Below the pieces are notes generated by a model, which saw only the letters and a list, made by a program, of their open reading frames with translations, was not told the origin of the DNA and did no database searches. From Isochrysis galbana (Eukaryota; Haptophyta; Isochrysidales; Isochrysidaceae), in contig CM030936.1 of the NCBI GenBank assembly GCA_018136815.1, forward strand, positions 4,230,474 to 4,294,473: a DNA stretch of 64,000 nucleotides. Direction: 5' to 3'. This document shows positions 31,031-41,572 of the stretch, piece after piece. Position numbers and translations under genes: made by a program. The number at the start of each line of letters is the position of its first letter. The first letter of the stretch is position 1.

Positions 31031-32472
31031 GCCATCCGGGCCATGCAGCTTCCCGGATCGGGGTATAGTGTGTGGTCAAGACGTCCGTAAGCATGTGGAG
31101 AGCACAAATAGTGAACTTGTGTGTAGTGCGTCCTCCTAAAAAATTGATTTCTGAGTGTTTACAAGTGCTTGTCTCGAATATTATATTAGTTTTTTGAGCC
31201 CAAGGTCGTTGGTTTTTTGGGTTTCTCGTGAGTGTTTTTGTACAACTAAATTTATACTTGGTTGACCCATGGCCCATGGGGGGGGCACGAGCCCCCCCTC
31301 TCTCCACTCCTCCCCTGCCATGGGGGATGGGGGAGGAACCACCCGACTTTCATATAATGTAACACCAGCTCGAATGCCGCTCAGCAACGCGCTCGTGCGC
31401 GGCAGGCCCGGAGCCCGCACCACACGCCGCGCCGTGTGGCAGGTCGCGCACAAGGGGACGGACTATCTTGTTGCAAAGGCGACGCGATGCGCCTGGCGTC
31501 TGCCGGTGACGATGACTGTGCAGGCCACGTGGTCATCGCACCCGAGGCGCTGGATTCCGGTATCTCCCTGAGTTGCTGGGGTATTGTGTCCGCGTAGCGT
31601 GTGTTTTTTCGCACGTAACGCAGCCAAACCGAAGGGATACCAAATGAAGGTAAGCCGCCTCACACCTCCTAGGCAAGGCGCGGGAGGGGAAGAACCCGGA
31701 GGGAAAGGAGACCAAATGAAGGCAAGCCGCCTAGGGCCTAGGGGGTCTAGGCGGAGCTCGAGCTCCGCCCACCGAAAAATGGGTAAGTCCCGCGCGCCCG
31801 CGCCTGTTTTCAGGATAAGTCGGGACCGAGGCCGCCGCCCACCCGGAGACACAGGAGGAATGGAGAAGGAAGGGGGGCAACGATCACCGGGGGGCCGGGG
31901 GGGGGGGGGGGCACCGGACCATATCTAAATCTAACTCAGCCCTTCCTTCAACCTTCCTTCAACCCTCACCCCTATCCCCCTAGTAGTGCACGGGGGGAAT
32001 CGCCTGATGGCGGGGGGGGGAAGGGCCGGGGGAGTGGGGAGTTGGGTGTTGGAAGTTTTTGTTGCGCGAGAAGAAAGCAGAGGGTCCACGGCCGCGTGTG
32101 CGGTGAGACTATTAGAAGGTTTATTAATTCGTGATTCGTGAGTGTTTTTGTATAGCAACTTAGTCGAGGTGTCGTTCCGTCAATCATGGGACAAATCGAA
32201 TGGAGCCATCAAATGTCCATAGTCATTTATACCTACTTCGTTGTCTTCATTCCGACACGGCTTGTTCACCTTGAGTGGGGTGAGGTGAGGGATGGTGAGA
32301 ATGAGAGATGGTAGGGTTGTGTGATAGGTGATCAATAGCCATACTTACCTCTGTGATCTCCAACGCTGTCCTAACAACCCCCACCCTCCCACGCTTGTGG
32401 TCACCCCTTCCCCTTGAAGGGTACAAGACGCCAACACATGCGTAATGTGTGGCTTCACGTGCCCCCTCTGCT
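31031..32472. other. Intergenic with small repeats, no gene
   Basis: 31225-31345 (GTGAGTGTTTTTGTACAACT; CCCATGGCCCATGGGGGGGG) has relatives at 32135-32160, 39060-39160 and 15835. 31640-31760 has two related blocks with AAATGAAGGTAAGCCGCCT / AAATGAAGGCAAGCCGCCTA. Purine tracts at 31850-31910. No supported frame. Confidence 0.5.
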
Positions 32473-32802
32473 TCAGCAGGGAGGGAAGAGGTGTGTGGAG
32501 GGAGGGGCACGGCTGCGTAGATGCTCAATCTCGAGGTGCATCTCGACCGCGTGCTCGCCATCCCCAGCGCTCGCCGGCCTCCGGATCACCGTGGCGAAGT
32601 CGCGCTCGATGTCGAGGCCGCCAACACCAACGCCCTCGACGTACAATCCTTTATAGCGAGTGCGCCCGGCGCACTCGACGCGAACGGATGTACCGGGCAT
32701 GGGTGAAAAGCTCCCACTGGCATCACGGACGGCGCTCGGCGGCACCGGCGCCGGCAGCACATGCCGCACGAGCCTCTCGTAGCTCTGGGGCATGCCCTCC
32801 AT
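32473..32802 (-). CDS. Possible short gene or exon, unrecognised
   Basis: ATG at 32802-32800 (AACGATGGAGG) opens 109 codons on the minus strand. The sequence has a coding look in its middle: VRVECAGRTRYKGLYVEGVG, GLDIERDFATVIRR and AVEMHLEIEHLRSRA, with few low-complexity runs. The frame turns into Pro/Ser-rich sequence at its end, so an intron or break may follow EIEHLR. No domain recognised and no neighbours that help. Low confidence. Confidence 0.3.
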   Translation of the reverse strand: MEGMPQSYERLVRHVLPAPVPPSAVRDASGSFSPMPGTSVRVECAGRTRYKGLYVEGVGVGGLDIERDFATVIRRPASAGDGEHAVEMHLEIEHLRSRAPPSTHLFPPC

Positions 32803-33124
32803 CGTTGCAGCCGCCTGCGGGCGCGAACGAGTGACGTCGCCGCTCTCTCTCTCCCAGGAGAGAGAGAAAGTTCCTGCGAGCGCGGCGCGGGAAGACGACG
32901 CGCAGAATAAAGACCTGGCGGGCGTTCTTTCCAGTTTTTGCGACTCGCGTTTTGGAGATCCTTATTTTCTCTTTTGGGGACCCTGGAAATAAGGACCCCT
33001 GCGGACAAGAGAAGTCGCGTAGACTGAGCCTAAATCTAGAATCCAAGCAGCTGCTACAATCTCGTAAATGTAAATGCTCTTTTTGAGAGATAATGAGTTG
33101 GGCAGAAGGAATCTCAAGTAAGAT
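32803..33124. other. Intergenic, no gene seen
   Basis: Contains CTCTCTCTCTCCCAGGAGAG with a matching GAGAGAGAG, a short palindromic pyrimidine/purine pair. Ends in the target site AAGAT of the retroelement. Confidence 0.4.
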
Positions 33125-33303
33125 TGTTCGAATAGAGCGCGTGGGACCGCCGTGGGCAGGCCCATACCGAGTAGCGAGACGAGGGCTAGATGTAGCATGG
33201 TCTTAGCGACGCAAGGAGGGGGACGAGATCGGAGGACACACAATTAAGCGTACACCAAGGCACATGGGGACTATGAGCCCCTTCTACTACAAAACTCCAG
33301 ACA
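33125..33303 (-). repeat. 3' LTR of copia element 2
   Basis: 179 bp, minus-strand ends TGTCTGGAGT...ATTCGAACA. Appears identical to the 5' LTR. Confidence 0.93.
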
Positions 33304-33390
33304 CTCCCCCACAGCATGACACTGATGCTGCCTTAAAGACGAGGAAGGACGGACTCAGTCCGAAGACTGGAAGGGCTAACATCATATGCA

Positions 33391-34155
33391 TCAATCAGAA
33401 TTGAGAAGTGTAGCCCGGTGACGATAGAAGGTTGTCTTATCGAGACATTTGGTGAAGATATCCGCTGTCATTTGTCCAGTACCAATCCAAATAGGAACTG
33501 ATATCTTGTGGAGATATTGTTCTCGAGCGTACAGTAGCCAACGCTCATAATGGCGATTGCGAGCGGTAACTCCAGGATTCTTAATCGAGTCACGAGCAGC
33601 GGAATTGTCAGTATGAATGCCAATAGGTAGCGATCGAGGAAGATCAACGAACTCGAACAGATGTAACATAAAGCGTAGATCCCGGGCCGCTAAAGCATAT
33701 ATGGCGGTCTCGGCCTCAGCAGAGGACTGCGCAACGATAGTCAGCTTCCTTGAACGAAATGAGATGGCCACTCCCCCATACATAAGAGCGTAGCCTGCAA
33801 ATGGTTTAGGCATGGATCCCCATGAAGAATCAGCGTAGATGTCGAGCTTATCCACAGATCCATCATAGGTTAACCCGAGGTGACGGGAGTGGTGCAAATA
33901 GCACAAGACGCCTAAGGCAGCCTCATAGCAATCCGGAGATGGGTCGTGCATAAATTGACATAGGAACGAAACATAGAAAGCAACATCCGGCCGCGTAATG
34001 GTGATCCATAGAAGTGAGCCGATGAGCTTGAGATACGACTTATTTCGCATTTGTGAACGTTCGAGGTCACTTGAGGCGACACCTAGCTTGTGAAAGTGGT
34101 CAATCTTGGAAGCACAGACGGGGACTCCAAAGTCCTTAGAACAAGACTTACTCAA
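33391..34155 (-). pseudogene. Copia element 2 RNase H region
   Basis: The frame carries the end of copia RT and the RNase H: SYLKLIGSLLWITITRPDVA, DIYADSSWGS, SSAEAETAIYALA, HTDNSAARDSI, RHYERWLLYAREQ and GTGQMTADIFTKCL. These are the standard copia RNase H blocks. It joins abruptly to protease sequence at about 34150, marking the internal deletion, and lies in a different frame from the protease. Confidence 0.9.
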
Positions 34156-34706
34156 GAATTCAGTGTGTACATCCTCAATATAACGTGTTTGACGTGAATG
34201 CCATCGTTCTCATAGCCAGCGCGACAACTGAAGAGCCTAGCCGTGAGGGACGGGACAACACGCACTCCAGTAAGCCGCACGGGGACGGAAACGGTCTCAA
34301 ATTGTCCGGGCCGGTTGCGAATCGGCCGCTGAGCGCTGAGAACAATCGTCATATTGCCAACATGGGTAACTGGCACACGGCTACCGTCTCCAATGATGAT
34401 GTGAGAGCTTGGGTCGGAGTCGGTGACGAGATCTAACTCCCTATGATCGGAGATACAATGACGAGTCGCTCCACAATCGACAATGAATTCGCTCGAGGAC
34501 TCTACGAGGAAGGCGATTTCCGAACCTCGAGCACGGCGGCTAGCGCGTGAGTAGCGTGCAACTAAGGCGATCGAACTGATCAAACCAATCAAACAAACAA
34601 TCGACAAACCAATCGAGGCGACCGAGCCAGTCGAAGTCGAAGCAATCGAAGCAATTAATAGCGCCCACGCAACCGCGGGCCAAGCGGTTACGCTGCGTTG
34701 TCCCTA
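34152..34706 (-). pseudogene. Copia element 2 protease region, in frame with gag after one UAG
   Basis: Contains SSSEFIVDCGATRHCISDHR, the copia aspartic protease active site (D-C-G-A-T). The frame upstream of the first ATG (34607) stays open back to the single TAG that ends Gag (34706-34704), giving CAC-TAG-GGA. The pol frame therefore starts by readthrough of UAG or has been cut by a point mutation. It ends at the deletion junction. Confidence 0.8.
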
Positions 34707-35696
34707 GTGGGACCCACCAAGAGCCAAGAGGGCGGCGCCATCGGTAGCGCCATCGAGCCAATCGTCGTGGGTATCCTCCTCTTGAGAGGCACCTTCCTCA
34801 GCGACATTAACATTGGGACGGGCCGGCGACTTGCCGCCCTTTTTGGAAGACTGACGGCTCTGTTTCGCCGGCTTAGATCGCGAGCTCGCGCGCTGCAATG
34901 CCGCAAGCCAATCAGCAAGATTGACGGATTGGTCAGCCGGCGTCGGGCATTGATTTGCTTGGTGATTGCACCCTTGGCACCTGTAGCATCGGGGGGCCGT
35001 TAGGGCTTGCGCTGCGGTGATAGCTCGACGCTGCGGCTGCGCTTTACTAGCGGTAGAATCTGATGCGACAGCGGCGTCGGGGCGAGTCCCGCCGGTCGCT
35101 CGGCGCCCGCCTTCCTTTGGTGCTGTAATGGCTCCCTGATGAAACTTCATTACCCAAAGCGGCGAGAGCCATGCTTGAAGAGCATAGAGAGAGCGATGAG
35201 CTGCGTCGGCGGGGTCTTTGAAGCGGCGAGCGGCCGGCGCAGCCGCGATCTCCTCTTGGCACGTGTGGGCGAGAGACTCCGAGATATCCGGAGTAATACA
35301 CGAAAGAAGTTTGACGACGATTTCATCGGTCGTCTTGCGCCGGTTGAGAGGCCGACGAGAGTTCAAATGCTGGAGATGGGCGACGAGAGAAGCAATGGAA
35401 TGCTCATGAATCCCTACCGTGAGTAGAGAAACAGCGTCCCAGCGAGAGTCATGCTGCAGGAGAGTGAGATCGTCCACGTCTCGATGGCAGTGTCCAAACA
35501 ATAGCTGAAAAGCTTGTGGACCATCATAAAGGGCCCCCGAGTGCAGCATGTCTCTAAGATTCTGATTGATGCATATGATGTTAGCCCTTCCAGTCTTCGG
35601 ACTGAGTCCGTCCTTCCTCGTCTTTAAGGCAGCATCAGTGTCATGCTGTGGGGGAGTGTCTGGAGTTTTGTAGTAGAAGGGGCTCATAGTCCCCAT
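34704..35696 (-). CDS. Copia element 2 Gag
   Basis: 330 aa from ATG 35696. A CX2CX4HX4C zinc knuckle (CYRCQGCNHQANQC) sits near residue 240, preceded by helical Gag sequence (LLFGHCHRDVDDL, DEIVVKLLSCITPDI) and followed by a basic Ser/Lys tail. The first 46 codons come from an inverted copy of the element's own 3' end and LTR (35559-35697), so this N terminus is chimeric and not the original. Nucleocapsid-type RNA binding is inferred from the knuckle. Confidence 0.85.
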   Translation of the reverse strand: MGTMSPFYYKTPDTPPQHDTDAALKTRKDGLSPKTGRANIICINQNLRDMLHSGALYDGPQAFQLLFGHCHRDVDDLTLLQHDSRWDAVSLLTVGIHEHSIASLVAHLQHLNSRRPLNRRKTTDEIVVKLLSCITPDISESLAHTCQEEIAAAPAARRFKDPADAAHRSLYALQAWLSPLWVMKFHQGAITAPKEGGRRATGGTRPDAAVASDSTASKAQPQRRAITAAQALTAPRCYRCQGCNHQANQCPTPADQSVNLADWLAALQRASSRSKPAKQSRQSSKKGGKSPARPNVNVAEEGASQEEDTHDDWLDGATDGAALLALGGSH

Positions 35697-35697
35697 G
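35559..35697. repeat. 139-bp inverted copy of the element 2 3' end
   Basis: Exact reverse complement of 33263-33401, which spans 41 bp of LTR, the polypurine tract and 88 bp of internal 3' sequence. The element thus carries an internal, inverted LTR/PPT boundary. Confidence 0.9.
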
Positions 35698-35785
35698 ATG
35701 CAGTTGTCTTTCTGGCCTTTCTTGATGACTCAAGCCGTTTCTATTGCAAACTCGCTTCCTTCAGCGATGCGAGCGTTCGGATCGA

Positions 35786-35801
35786 CTCGGCGGGGGTACC
35801 A
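35786..35801 (-). other. Primer binding site of copia element 2
   Basis: On the minus strand TGGTACCCCCGCCGAG directly follows the LTR end (CGAACA). It is identical to the site at 2207-2222 of element 1. Confidence 0.85.
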
Positions 35802-35980
35802 TGTTCGAATAGAGCGCGTGGGACCGCCGTGGGCAGGCCCATACCGAGTAGCGAGACGAGGGCTAGATGTAGCATGGTCTTAGCGACGCAAGGAGGGGGA
35901 CGAGATCGGAGGACACACAATTAAGCGTACACCAAGGCACATGGGGACTATGAGCCCCTTCTACTACAAAACTCCAGACA
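35802..35980 (-). repeat. 5' LTR of copia element 2
   Basis: 179 bp, appears identical to 33125-33303. Followed by the AAGAT target duplication. Confidence 0.93.
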
Positions 35981-36158
35981 AAGATGCTAGAGCTACTCTA
36001 TGAGTATTTTCGTATTTTCTCGCCAAACAGGTCGCCGGCCGCCTCGGCTAGCTGCTCGCCGCTCACTCCCTCTCTCTCGCTCGCTCGCTCGCTCGCTCTC
36101 GCTCTCTCCCTCTCTCCCTCTCTCTCTCCCTCTCCCCCCCCCCCCCCCTCCCCCCCCC

Positions 36159-36205
<47 letters not shown>

Positions 36206-36226
36206 TCTCTCTCTGCCTGTCTTCAC
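35981..36226 (+). promoter_or_regulatory. CT/C tract upstream of the EF-hand gene
   Basis: 36068-36215 is (CT)n and C runs, ending 12 bases before the start codon. Retroelement 2 inserted just upstream of this tract. Confidence 0.6.
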
Positions 36227-38833
36227 ATGGAGATCCTCGTTGGGCTGCTGCCGCTGATCCTCTCTTTCGGCCGTCCGGCGATCCCTGCCTCTGCAGGCTG
36301 GTCCTCGGCGGTGCGACAGGCACGGCGTGCTCCACCATTCTCGGGCTCACTCATCGAGGCGGCGCCGCTCCGCACTCTGCCGCCCGGTGCCGCATCATCT
36401 GTGCTTGAGCAGATGATCCTGCGCGTGCTGACAGCAGAGGAGACGGCTGCTGGAAGTGACGCGGGCGCAAGGAGGGAGGAACGTGCTTCGCCGGCGCGAC
36501 CGACGGGCTGTGACGTGGATGCCGGCTGGGATGATGAGCTTGTCGCGCTGCGACTTGCCCTCGAGGACGCTGGATTTGTGCTCGTGGGCCAGAGGGAAGC
36601 AGCGCTTGCTGAGGCATTGCAGCCGACCGCGGCGGAGAGACTTACCGTGCGACCTCGACTGGGACAATGTGATCCCGCGCTTGCGCGCCAGATGGGGCTG
36701 GTGGGCGATGAAGGGACATCGTCAGTCAGTTCCATGGCGTTCATGACTTCGGATAAGGGCAGCGCAGCTCAAGACGGACCCACACGCGCGGGAGGGCTCG
36801 ATGCGCTCAAACAGCTATTTCAGCTCATTGGACCATCAGGTCCGGGGAGTGCTGTCGCGCCTGGTGGTCGCCGCACAAGCGGTGCGTCTGTGACGCGCAG
36901 AGGGCAGGAAGGCGATAGCGCAGCCAATTCCACCGCAGTCACCAGCTCGGGGCGTTCGTTGGCAGGCGAGCAACTTCGCACAGGCGACGAACTGCTTTAC
37001 GGTGGGCGAGTGCTCATCTGGCGGCGCGGCTATGGGTCCGAGGTACAGTCCCCCGCTCCTCGCTCCACGCCCATTTCCACGTGCCCATTTACTTGAATTC
37101 GTTGCTCTGCCCCCTCCAACCCAAGTCGTATGTAGGCCGCCTCGTCGTGCAAAAGCTTGACTACCTCCAATCCTCCCTCGTCGCCTCGGCTGTGACTTTT
37201 CTTCGGCAGCTACTGGTCGACGCCCTCGCATCTTTCGGGGAAGCCGCAGCTATGGCGGCGCGGCAAACGGCGAAAGCCGTAGGCGAGCATGAGGCTGGAG
37301 AGGCCGCAGTCGAGGCGGTCGAGGCAACCACAGCAGCCACCGTGGAAGTCGCCGGCCCGCCAGTTGAAGAGGAAGTAGCGCTGCTCGAGCGTACCTCCCT
37401 CGCAGATGCGCTCAGCGGCCTCTCGCCGATTTCTTTACTACCAACCATCCTGAGGGCTTCCCGGCTCTCCGAGCCTACGTTTGCAGAGCTTGTCGTTGCG
37501 TGGCGCCGTCCACCTCCCGCATCGGCTGCACGGCGCTTGCAAACCACGGCACGTATGGGCGCTCTCTCCCTCCCGGCGGTATTCCGAGCGCTGGATGCCA
37601 ATGGGGATGGGCGATTGTCATGGTCCGAGCTTACCAGAGCCCTGCAGTCTCCAGGGCGCGTGAGGCGAGCAGCACGGCGTGCAGCCGCGCTTGCTAGGCG
37701 GAGGGTCGGCCTGCCGCCGCCGCCTCCCACTGTCGAGCTCCGGCTCTTTCGCGAAATTCCCATCTCCACGTTCTCACTCGTCCTCCCATTCTCGCGCCCA
37801 TCATTCTCACTGAGCGATTGGTTGAGGTGTGTGCGTGCCCGTCCGGACCGACAATTTCCAAGGGGGACACGTTGTGGCCCGCCTTCGGTGTCATGCACCT
37901 CAACACGCCCCTAGCAAGCGGTGTTGCTCTTTAGAAAAAGGAGGCGCACCGACCCTTCTTCTCTTGTCGGTCTATCGGTTCGCTTACGGCAACCCCCTGC
38001 CCGGTCACGTCTACTACGCTTGCGCGGGCAACACATACGCCACGCTGTGCTGATTGCAGGCTTGACCTCATCTCTTCTCCGGCGCTTCTGGCATCCCTTG
38101 CCTCGCTCAAATACAATGACTCAAGGCTCGACGCTGCAGCAGCGTATGCTGTGGGATTGTAAGCTTTCTCACCTTGGATCTGCGAGCCTTGCCGCGCTGC
38201 GGGACCTGCATCGCACCGATGGATGTGCGCGACTCTGAAATTGCCCCTGTCCGCTCCATGCAAGCTGGGCTCCATGCTCACGCGTTTGTCTTGTCTCTTG
38301 TCCTTCGCAGGTGGCTCATCCGTGTGCTCCTTGGCTACCGCAACACATTGGTGCGCTATGAGCTCACTCTGAACAAATTCTTGCGGGACAAGGTTGAGAT
38401 GCGTGGCAAGGCCTCCGTCACCGCCTTTGCATTGAGCGAGGCACGAGTGCAGAGGGCGAGACGTGCTGCTGCCCTGTTGGAGTGGATGCAACGAGGTGGT
38501 GGGGATGCCGATGCGGTGGGTTCCAGGCGCGGTGAGCCCAGAGCACGTGGCGCGTGGGATGAAGCCACGATGTTGGCTGAAGCGAGCGAGGCGCTTGGCC
38601 GCGGCGTGCCCTTTCAGCGGGCGCTGCAGGAACTACGACGACTTGGACTCGTTCGGGAGGTCAGCAAGACGGCTACTTCTACCGGTGTGACCGCTGAGGC
38701 TCCGGTGTTCGGTGCAAACGGGAGCACATCGGCTGCGAACGTACCACCACGATCTCGCCAATTTGAGGTGGTTGCAGATTGGGACCATGTCCTCGAGCAA
38801 TATTGGGCGGGTCTCTTGCGGGTGGAGTCGTGA
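36227..38833 (+). CDS. EF-hand protein with N-terminal signal sequence, four exons
   Basis: Exons 36227-37042, 37126-37826, 38060-38158 and 38311-38833 keep one frame (712 aa). Introns are 83, 233 and 152 nt with donors GTACAG, GTGTGT and GTAAGC and acceptors AAG, CAG and CAG. Residues 1-22 (MEILVGLLPLILSFGRPAIP) look like a signal peptide, followed by ASAGW and Arg/Ala-rich sequence, as in bipartite plastid-targeting leaders of secondary algae; targeting is inference. A middle region is helical (SYVGRLVVQKLDYLQSSLVA). One canonical EF-hand, VFRALDANGDGRLSWSEL, lies near residues 434-451 and should bind Ca2+. The rest (WLIRVLLGYRNTLVRYELTL, GRGVPFQRALQELRRLG) is unrecognised. All splice sites are deduced from frame and consensus. 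Confidence 0.65.
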
Positions 38834-39399
38834 AGCGGACTAAGGCGCAGGGAGGCCAAAAGACGTATGAGCTATGCCTCCTCCCCATCCGAAGAAAATG
38901 TTGTCAATGCAACTTTCACTACTCACTAAACTTGAAGCGAAAGGGAGTCACCGGACACCGAAAAAAAAACTTTGAAGTTGCCAGCTACTGCTATCACGAA
39001 TTACCCGCCCCCCGGGACACTACTGACAACGCCTTCATCCCTCACACACTCCGAACTAAGTTATGTTTGGTTGGCATGGGGGAGGGCACGCTCCCTCCCC
39101 CCTCTCCTCCTCTCCTGGCCCCCCTGACCCCTGATGGGTGATGGGGGGAGGGAACCGCCCACCCCCTTGCCATGCCACTTTGCATGCTGACGAATTGAGC
39201 TAACCCACAAGGCACAAGGTCTGTTGGCAATGAGGAAGGGGCCACACCGGCGGTAGGCGAGGCCTCGTCCGTCGGTCCGTCGCGCTCGACGCGCCGCCCG
39301 CCTAGCTCGACGTGCCGCCCGCCTAGCTCGATGCGCCGCCCGCCCAGCTCGACGCGGCCGAACGCTCCAGCCCACTTTGGGGTGCGCAAACGGACTCTG
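38834..39399. other. Intergenic, no gene seen
   Basis: 39060-39165 resembles 31245-31340 (GGTTGGCATGGGGGAGGGCA type). 39270-39365 repeats CCGCCCGCCTAGCTCGA three to four times (17-20 bp unit), an imperfect minisatellite. Confidence 0.5.
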
Positions 39400-39715
39400 A
39401 AAAAGGCCACTTCGGCCCACTGCGATGTTGCCTCGGAGAGGGTTGTCCGATGGGCCACCGGCCAGGGCTCCTCTACCAGGCATACTTAGGGGTTGGGACG
39501 GGCGCGGATCATCAGCATGGGTCCACTGCCCACTCCCGCGGCGGTCCCGGTGGGGCCCGTCGCGTTGGCGTTCGTCAAGGGGCCGGCAAATGCCGGCCGC
39601 TCTGCAGGAAATGCTCACGCCAGCGCGCCAGCTGGTGTGGGGGGGCATCATTTGGTGTGGAAGGCGCTTCTTTGGCGCCAGTCCTCGTGTCAGGGTCTCA
39701 GGTCCTCGCGTTTTA
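39400..39715 (+). repeat. Dispersed GC-rich repeat, copy 2
   Basis: Second copy of the repeat at 23580-23930, with many substitutions and small indels. Same orientation. Confidence 0.7.
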
Positions 39716-40202
39716 TTTAGGCTAAGTCGCGCGATCAGGTATCGCCGGTGCAAGGAACCGCCCCCATGTGTGACCCTGATTCCCCCTCAGGTGTTGGCCG
39801 TTGGATTATACCGTGGCGCTATTTTACTTCGGTCTTCATCAAATCACTTAAGGGTTTTCGAAAGATTCCCTCCTTATTCCTGTGCGTAACTGTCGCCCCG
39901 TCGGATCGTCGGATCGTCCGTCGCCCCGTCGCTCTCTTGTCGGCATTCTCTTCCTTGTTCGATCTGTCAGCGGTATCCTGTGCGTTCCGTGATAAGGATA
40001 CGTTAGTGTGGAGAGTGTTGACGTGAGTGTAGTGTCATCTCGTCGGTCCATCGGCCCTTAGCCGTCTGTCGTCTGTCGTTCTTCGTTCGTCGCTCTCATT
40101 CTCGTTCTCGTTCCCGTTCTCGTCCCTCGTTCTCAACACTACCTCAATACCAAACCTCTCCAAGCCCTCAGCCTCAGCCTATCCAACCCGATCCGCCCAG
40201 CC
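39716..40202. other. Leader-like sequence upstream of the Ser/Pro-rich module
   Basis: 40045-40135 is TCGTT/TCTCG-rich (CATTCTCGTTCTCGTTCCCG), like 47265-47300 upstream of the related module at 47389. Otherwise nothing recognised. Confidence 0.45.
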
Positions 40203-40382
40203 ATGTCCGCTCCGTCGTCGCGCTCGCCCTCGCCCAAGCCCGTCCTCCCGCCTTTCTCTGCTGAGGAGGTGGTCCAGCCCGTCATTGGCCACCCCCCAAC
40301 TTCCGCCGCGCCTCTCGCCGCTTCCCTTCCGTCCCTTCTGTTCCCATCTGAGGCAGTGGTAACCTCGGATCCGTCAAAGTAA
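40203..40382 (+). CDS. Ser/Pro-rich N-terminal module, possible first exon (copy 1 of 3)
   Basis: ATG 40203 (GCCATGTCC) opens MSAPSSRSPSPKPVLPPFSA, similar in order to 47389 (MSLSPPSSPSLKPACPPSS) and to 46465-46610. The frame ends at TAA 40380-40382, but AA|GTAAGG there is a good donor, so it may be an exon. Upstream TCTCG-rich leaders are also shared. Probably the start of a mobile-element or multi-copy gene; nothing downstream matches. Confidence 0.35.
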   Translation: MSAPSSRSPSPKPVLPPFSAEEVVQPVIGHPPTSAAPLAASLPSLLFPSEAVVTSDPSK

Positions 40383-40593
40383 GGAGGGAATCTACAAAGC
40401 TTCCCGTGCACTGATGACAACGAGGGCGAGGGGGTGTAGGCTAACCGTTGGGGAAAACCCACGACGGCGAACACCTGCGGCGAAAACGAGGGCGAGCGCG
40501 GGGGAAAACGCGGCAAGGAGGGACCCAGGCGATCGCAAAGCACAAGGACCAGGCCTGGGAATCAGGGCGCACAGGCCACAAGGAGGCGCAAAC

Positions 40594-41410
40594 AACGAGC
40601 CTCAGCCGGAGATCATAAACCACATTTTATGATCTCGGAACGGGCGCAAAGTGCACAATGGCATCGACAATGTCAAGAAGTGGGAAACACAGTCCATTCG
40701 CTAATCTGGGTACTAGAAAGCACCAGCTGCAAGACTTCAATCAACTACAGCAAGCCCAGGCCGACACAACCACCTACAACCGACTTACTACCGCCGCCAT
40801 GCTAGCTAGCTACGTTCTACGTTCCCGCTGCGCCGGAGCCGCCGCACACCACCACGAAAGCGAACGCGCTGGGGCACTAGGAGCGTGCGGAGCGCCGGCG
40901 CTTCTCCGATCCTTGCTCGCGGCTGCCGCGTCGATTCTCACGCGCAGCCAGCCGAGCCGCACGCGTCCTCGCCCGCTTTGCCCGATCATTCTCGGCTTGC
41001 TCTCCCCGGCGTAGCGCGATTTCCACTTCCTGAGTGCGGATCATCGCACCGGAGTCGGAGCTATCCTCATCGCTACAATGGCACATAGCAGCAGGCCCCT
41101 GCGGCATATGGTGGCGAGGTACGCCGCATCTGACGAGGGCCACGCGCGTATGGCGGCAGTCATAGGCGAGGACGCACGACAAGTGGTGCAGGACCTCGAA
41201 CGGCGAGGACGGCCTGCGGATATGGCAATCGCTCCCTTCCTTGCACATGTTGTGCTTGGCCGTATCCCCTATGTTTATGAGAGTGAGTGTGTGTGCCATT
41301 ACTTGTTCCTAGACAATTAACAATCGCATTGACAAATGCAACTTTGGCAATGACAATGTAGCTGTTTATGGTCTCCGGCTGGGGTTTATGATCTCCGGCT
41401 GAGGCTCGTT
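40594..41410. mobile_element. TIR element with 28-bp perfect inverted ends
   Basis: AACGAGCCTCAGCCGGAGAT continuing to ATAAACC (40594-40621) is matched exactly in inverse at 41383-41410. A partial third copy (GTTTATGGTCTCCGGCTGG) lies at 41364. Flanks read AAACA on the right and, overlapping by one base, AAACA on the left, a possible 5-bp duplication. The interior has no transposase; class unknown. Confidence 0.7.
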
Positions 41411-41572
41411 AAACAGGCAAGGAGCGAGTGATGAGTTACGGGTGACGAGCGGCGCATAGAACATCTATCGAGTAAAGAACAACTAACGAGTAAAGTCGAA
41501 GGCCGCGGATGAGGTCGATCGCGAATGCGACAGCGATTGGCGTCGCGGGCGCGACGGATTCCGCGTTGGCGG

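Larger units (their letters stand above)
33125..35980 (-). mobile_element. Internally deleted copia retrotransposon (element 2) with identical LTRs
   Basis: Reads on the minus strand. The LTRs at 33125-33303 and 35802-35980 are 179 bp and read identical. AAGAT flanks both sides (33120-33124 and 35981-35985), a perfect 5-bp target duplication typical of copia integrase. Internal sequence encodes Gag, a protease, then RNase H; integrase and most RT are missing. The primer binding site is at 35786-35801 and a polypurine tract at 33304-33313. It must have been mobilised by enzymes made elsewhere. Identical LTRs imply a recent insertion. Confidence 0.93.

Noticed and set aside
36227-38833. LETM1-type ion exchanger as identity of the EF-hand gene
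   Set aside because: The EF-hand is clear but the conserved LETM1 ribosome-binding-like block and its membrane helix are not visible.
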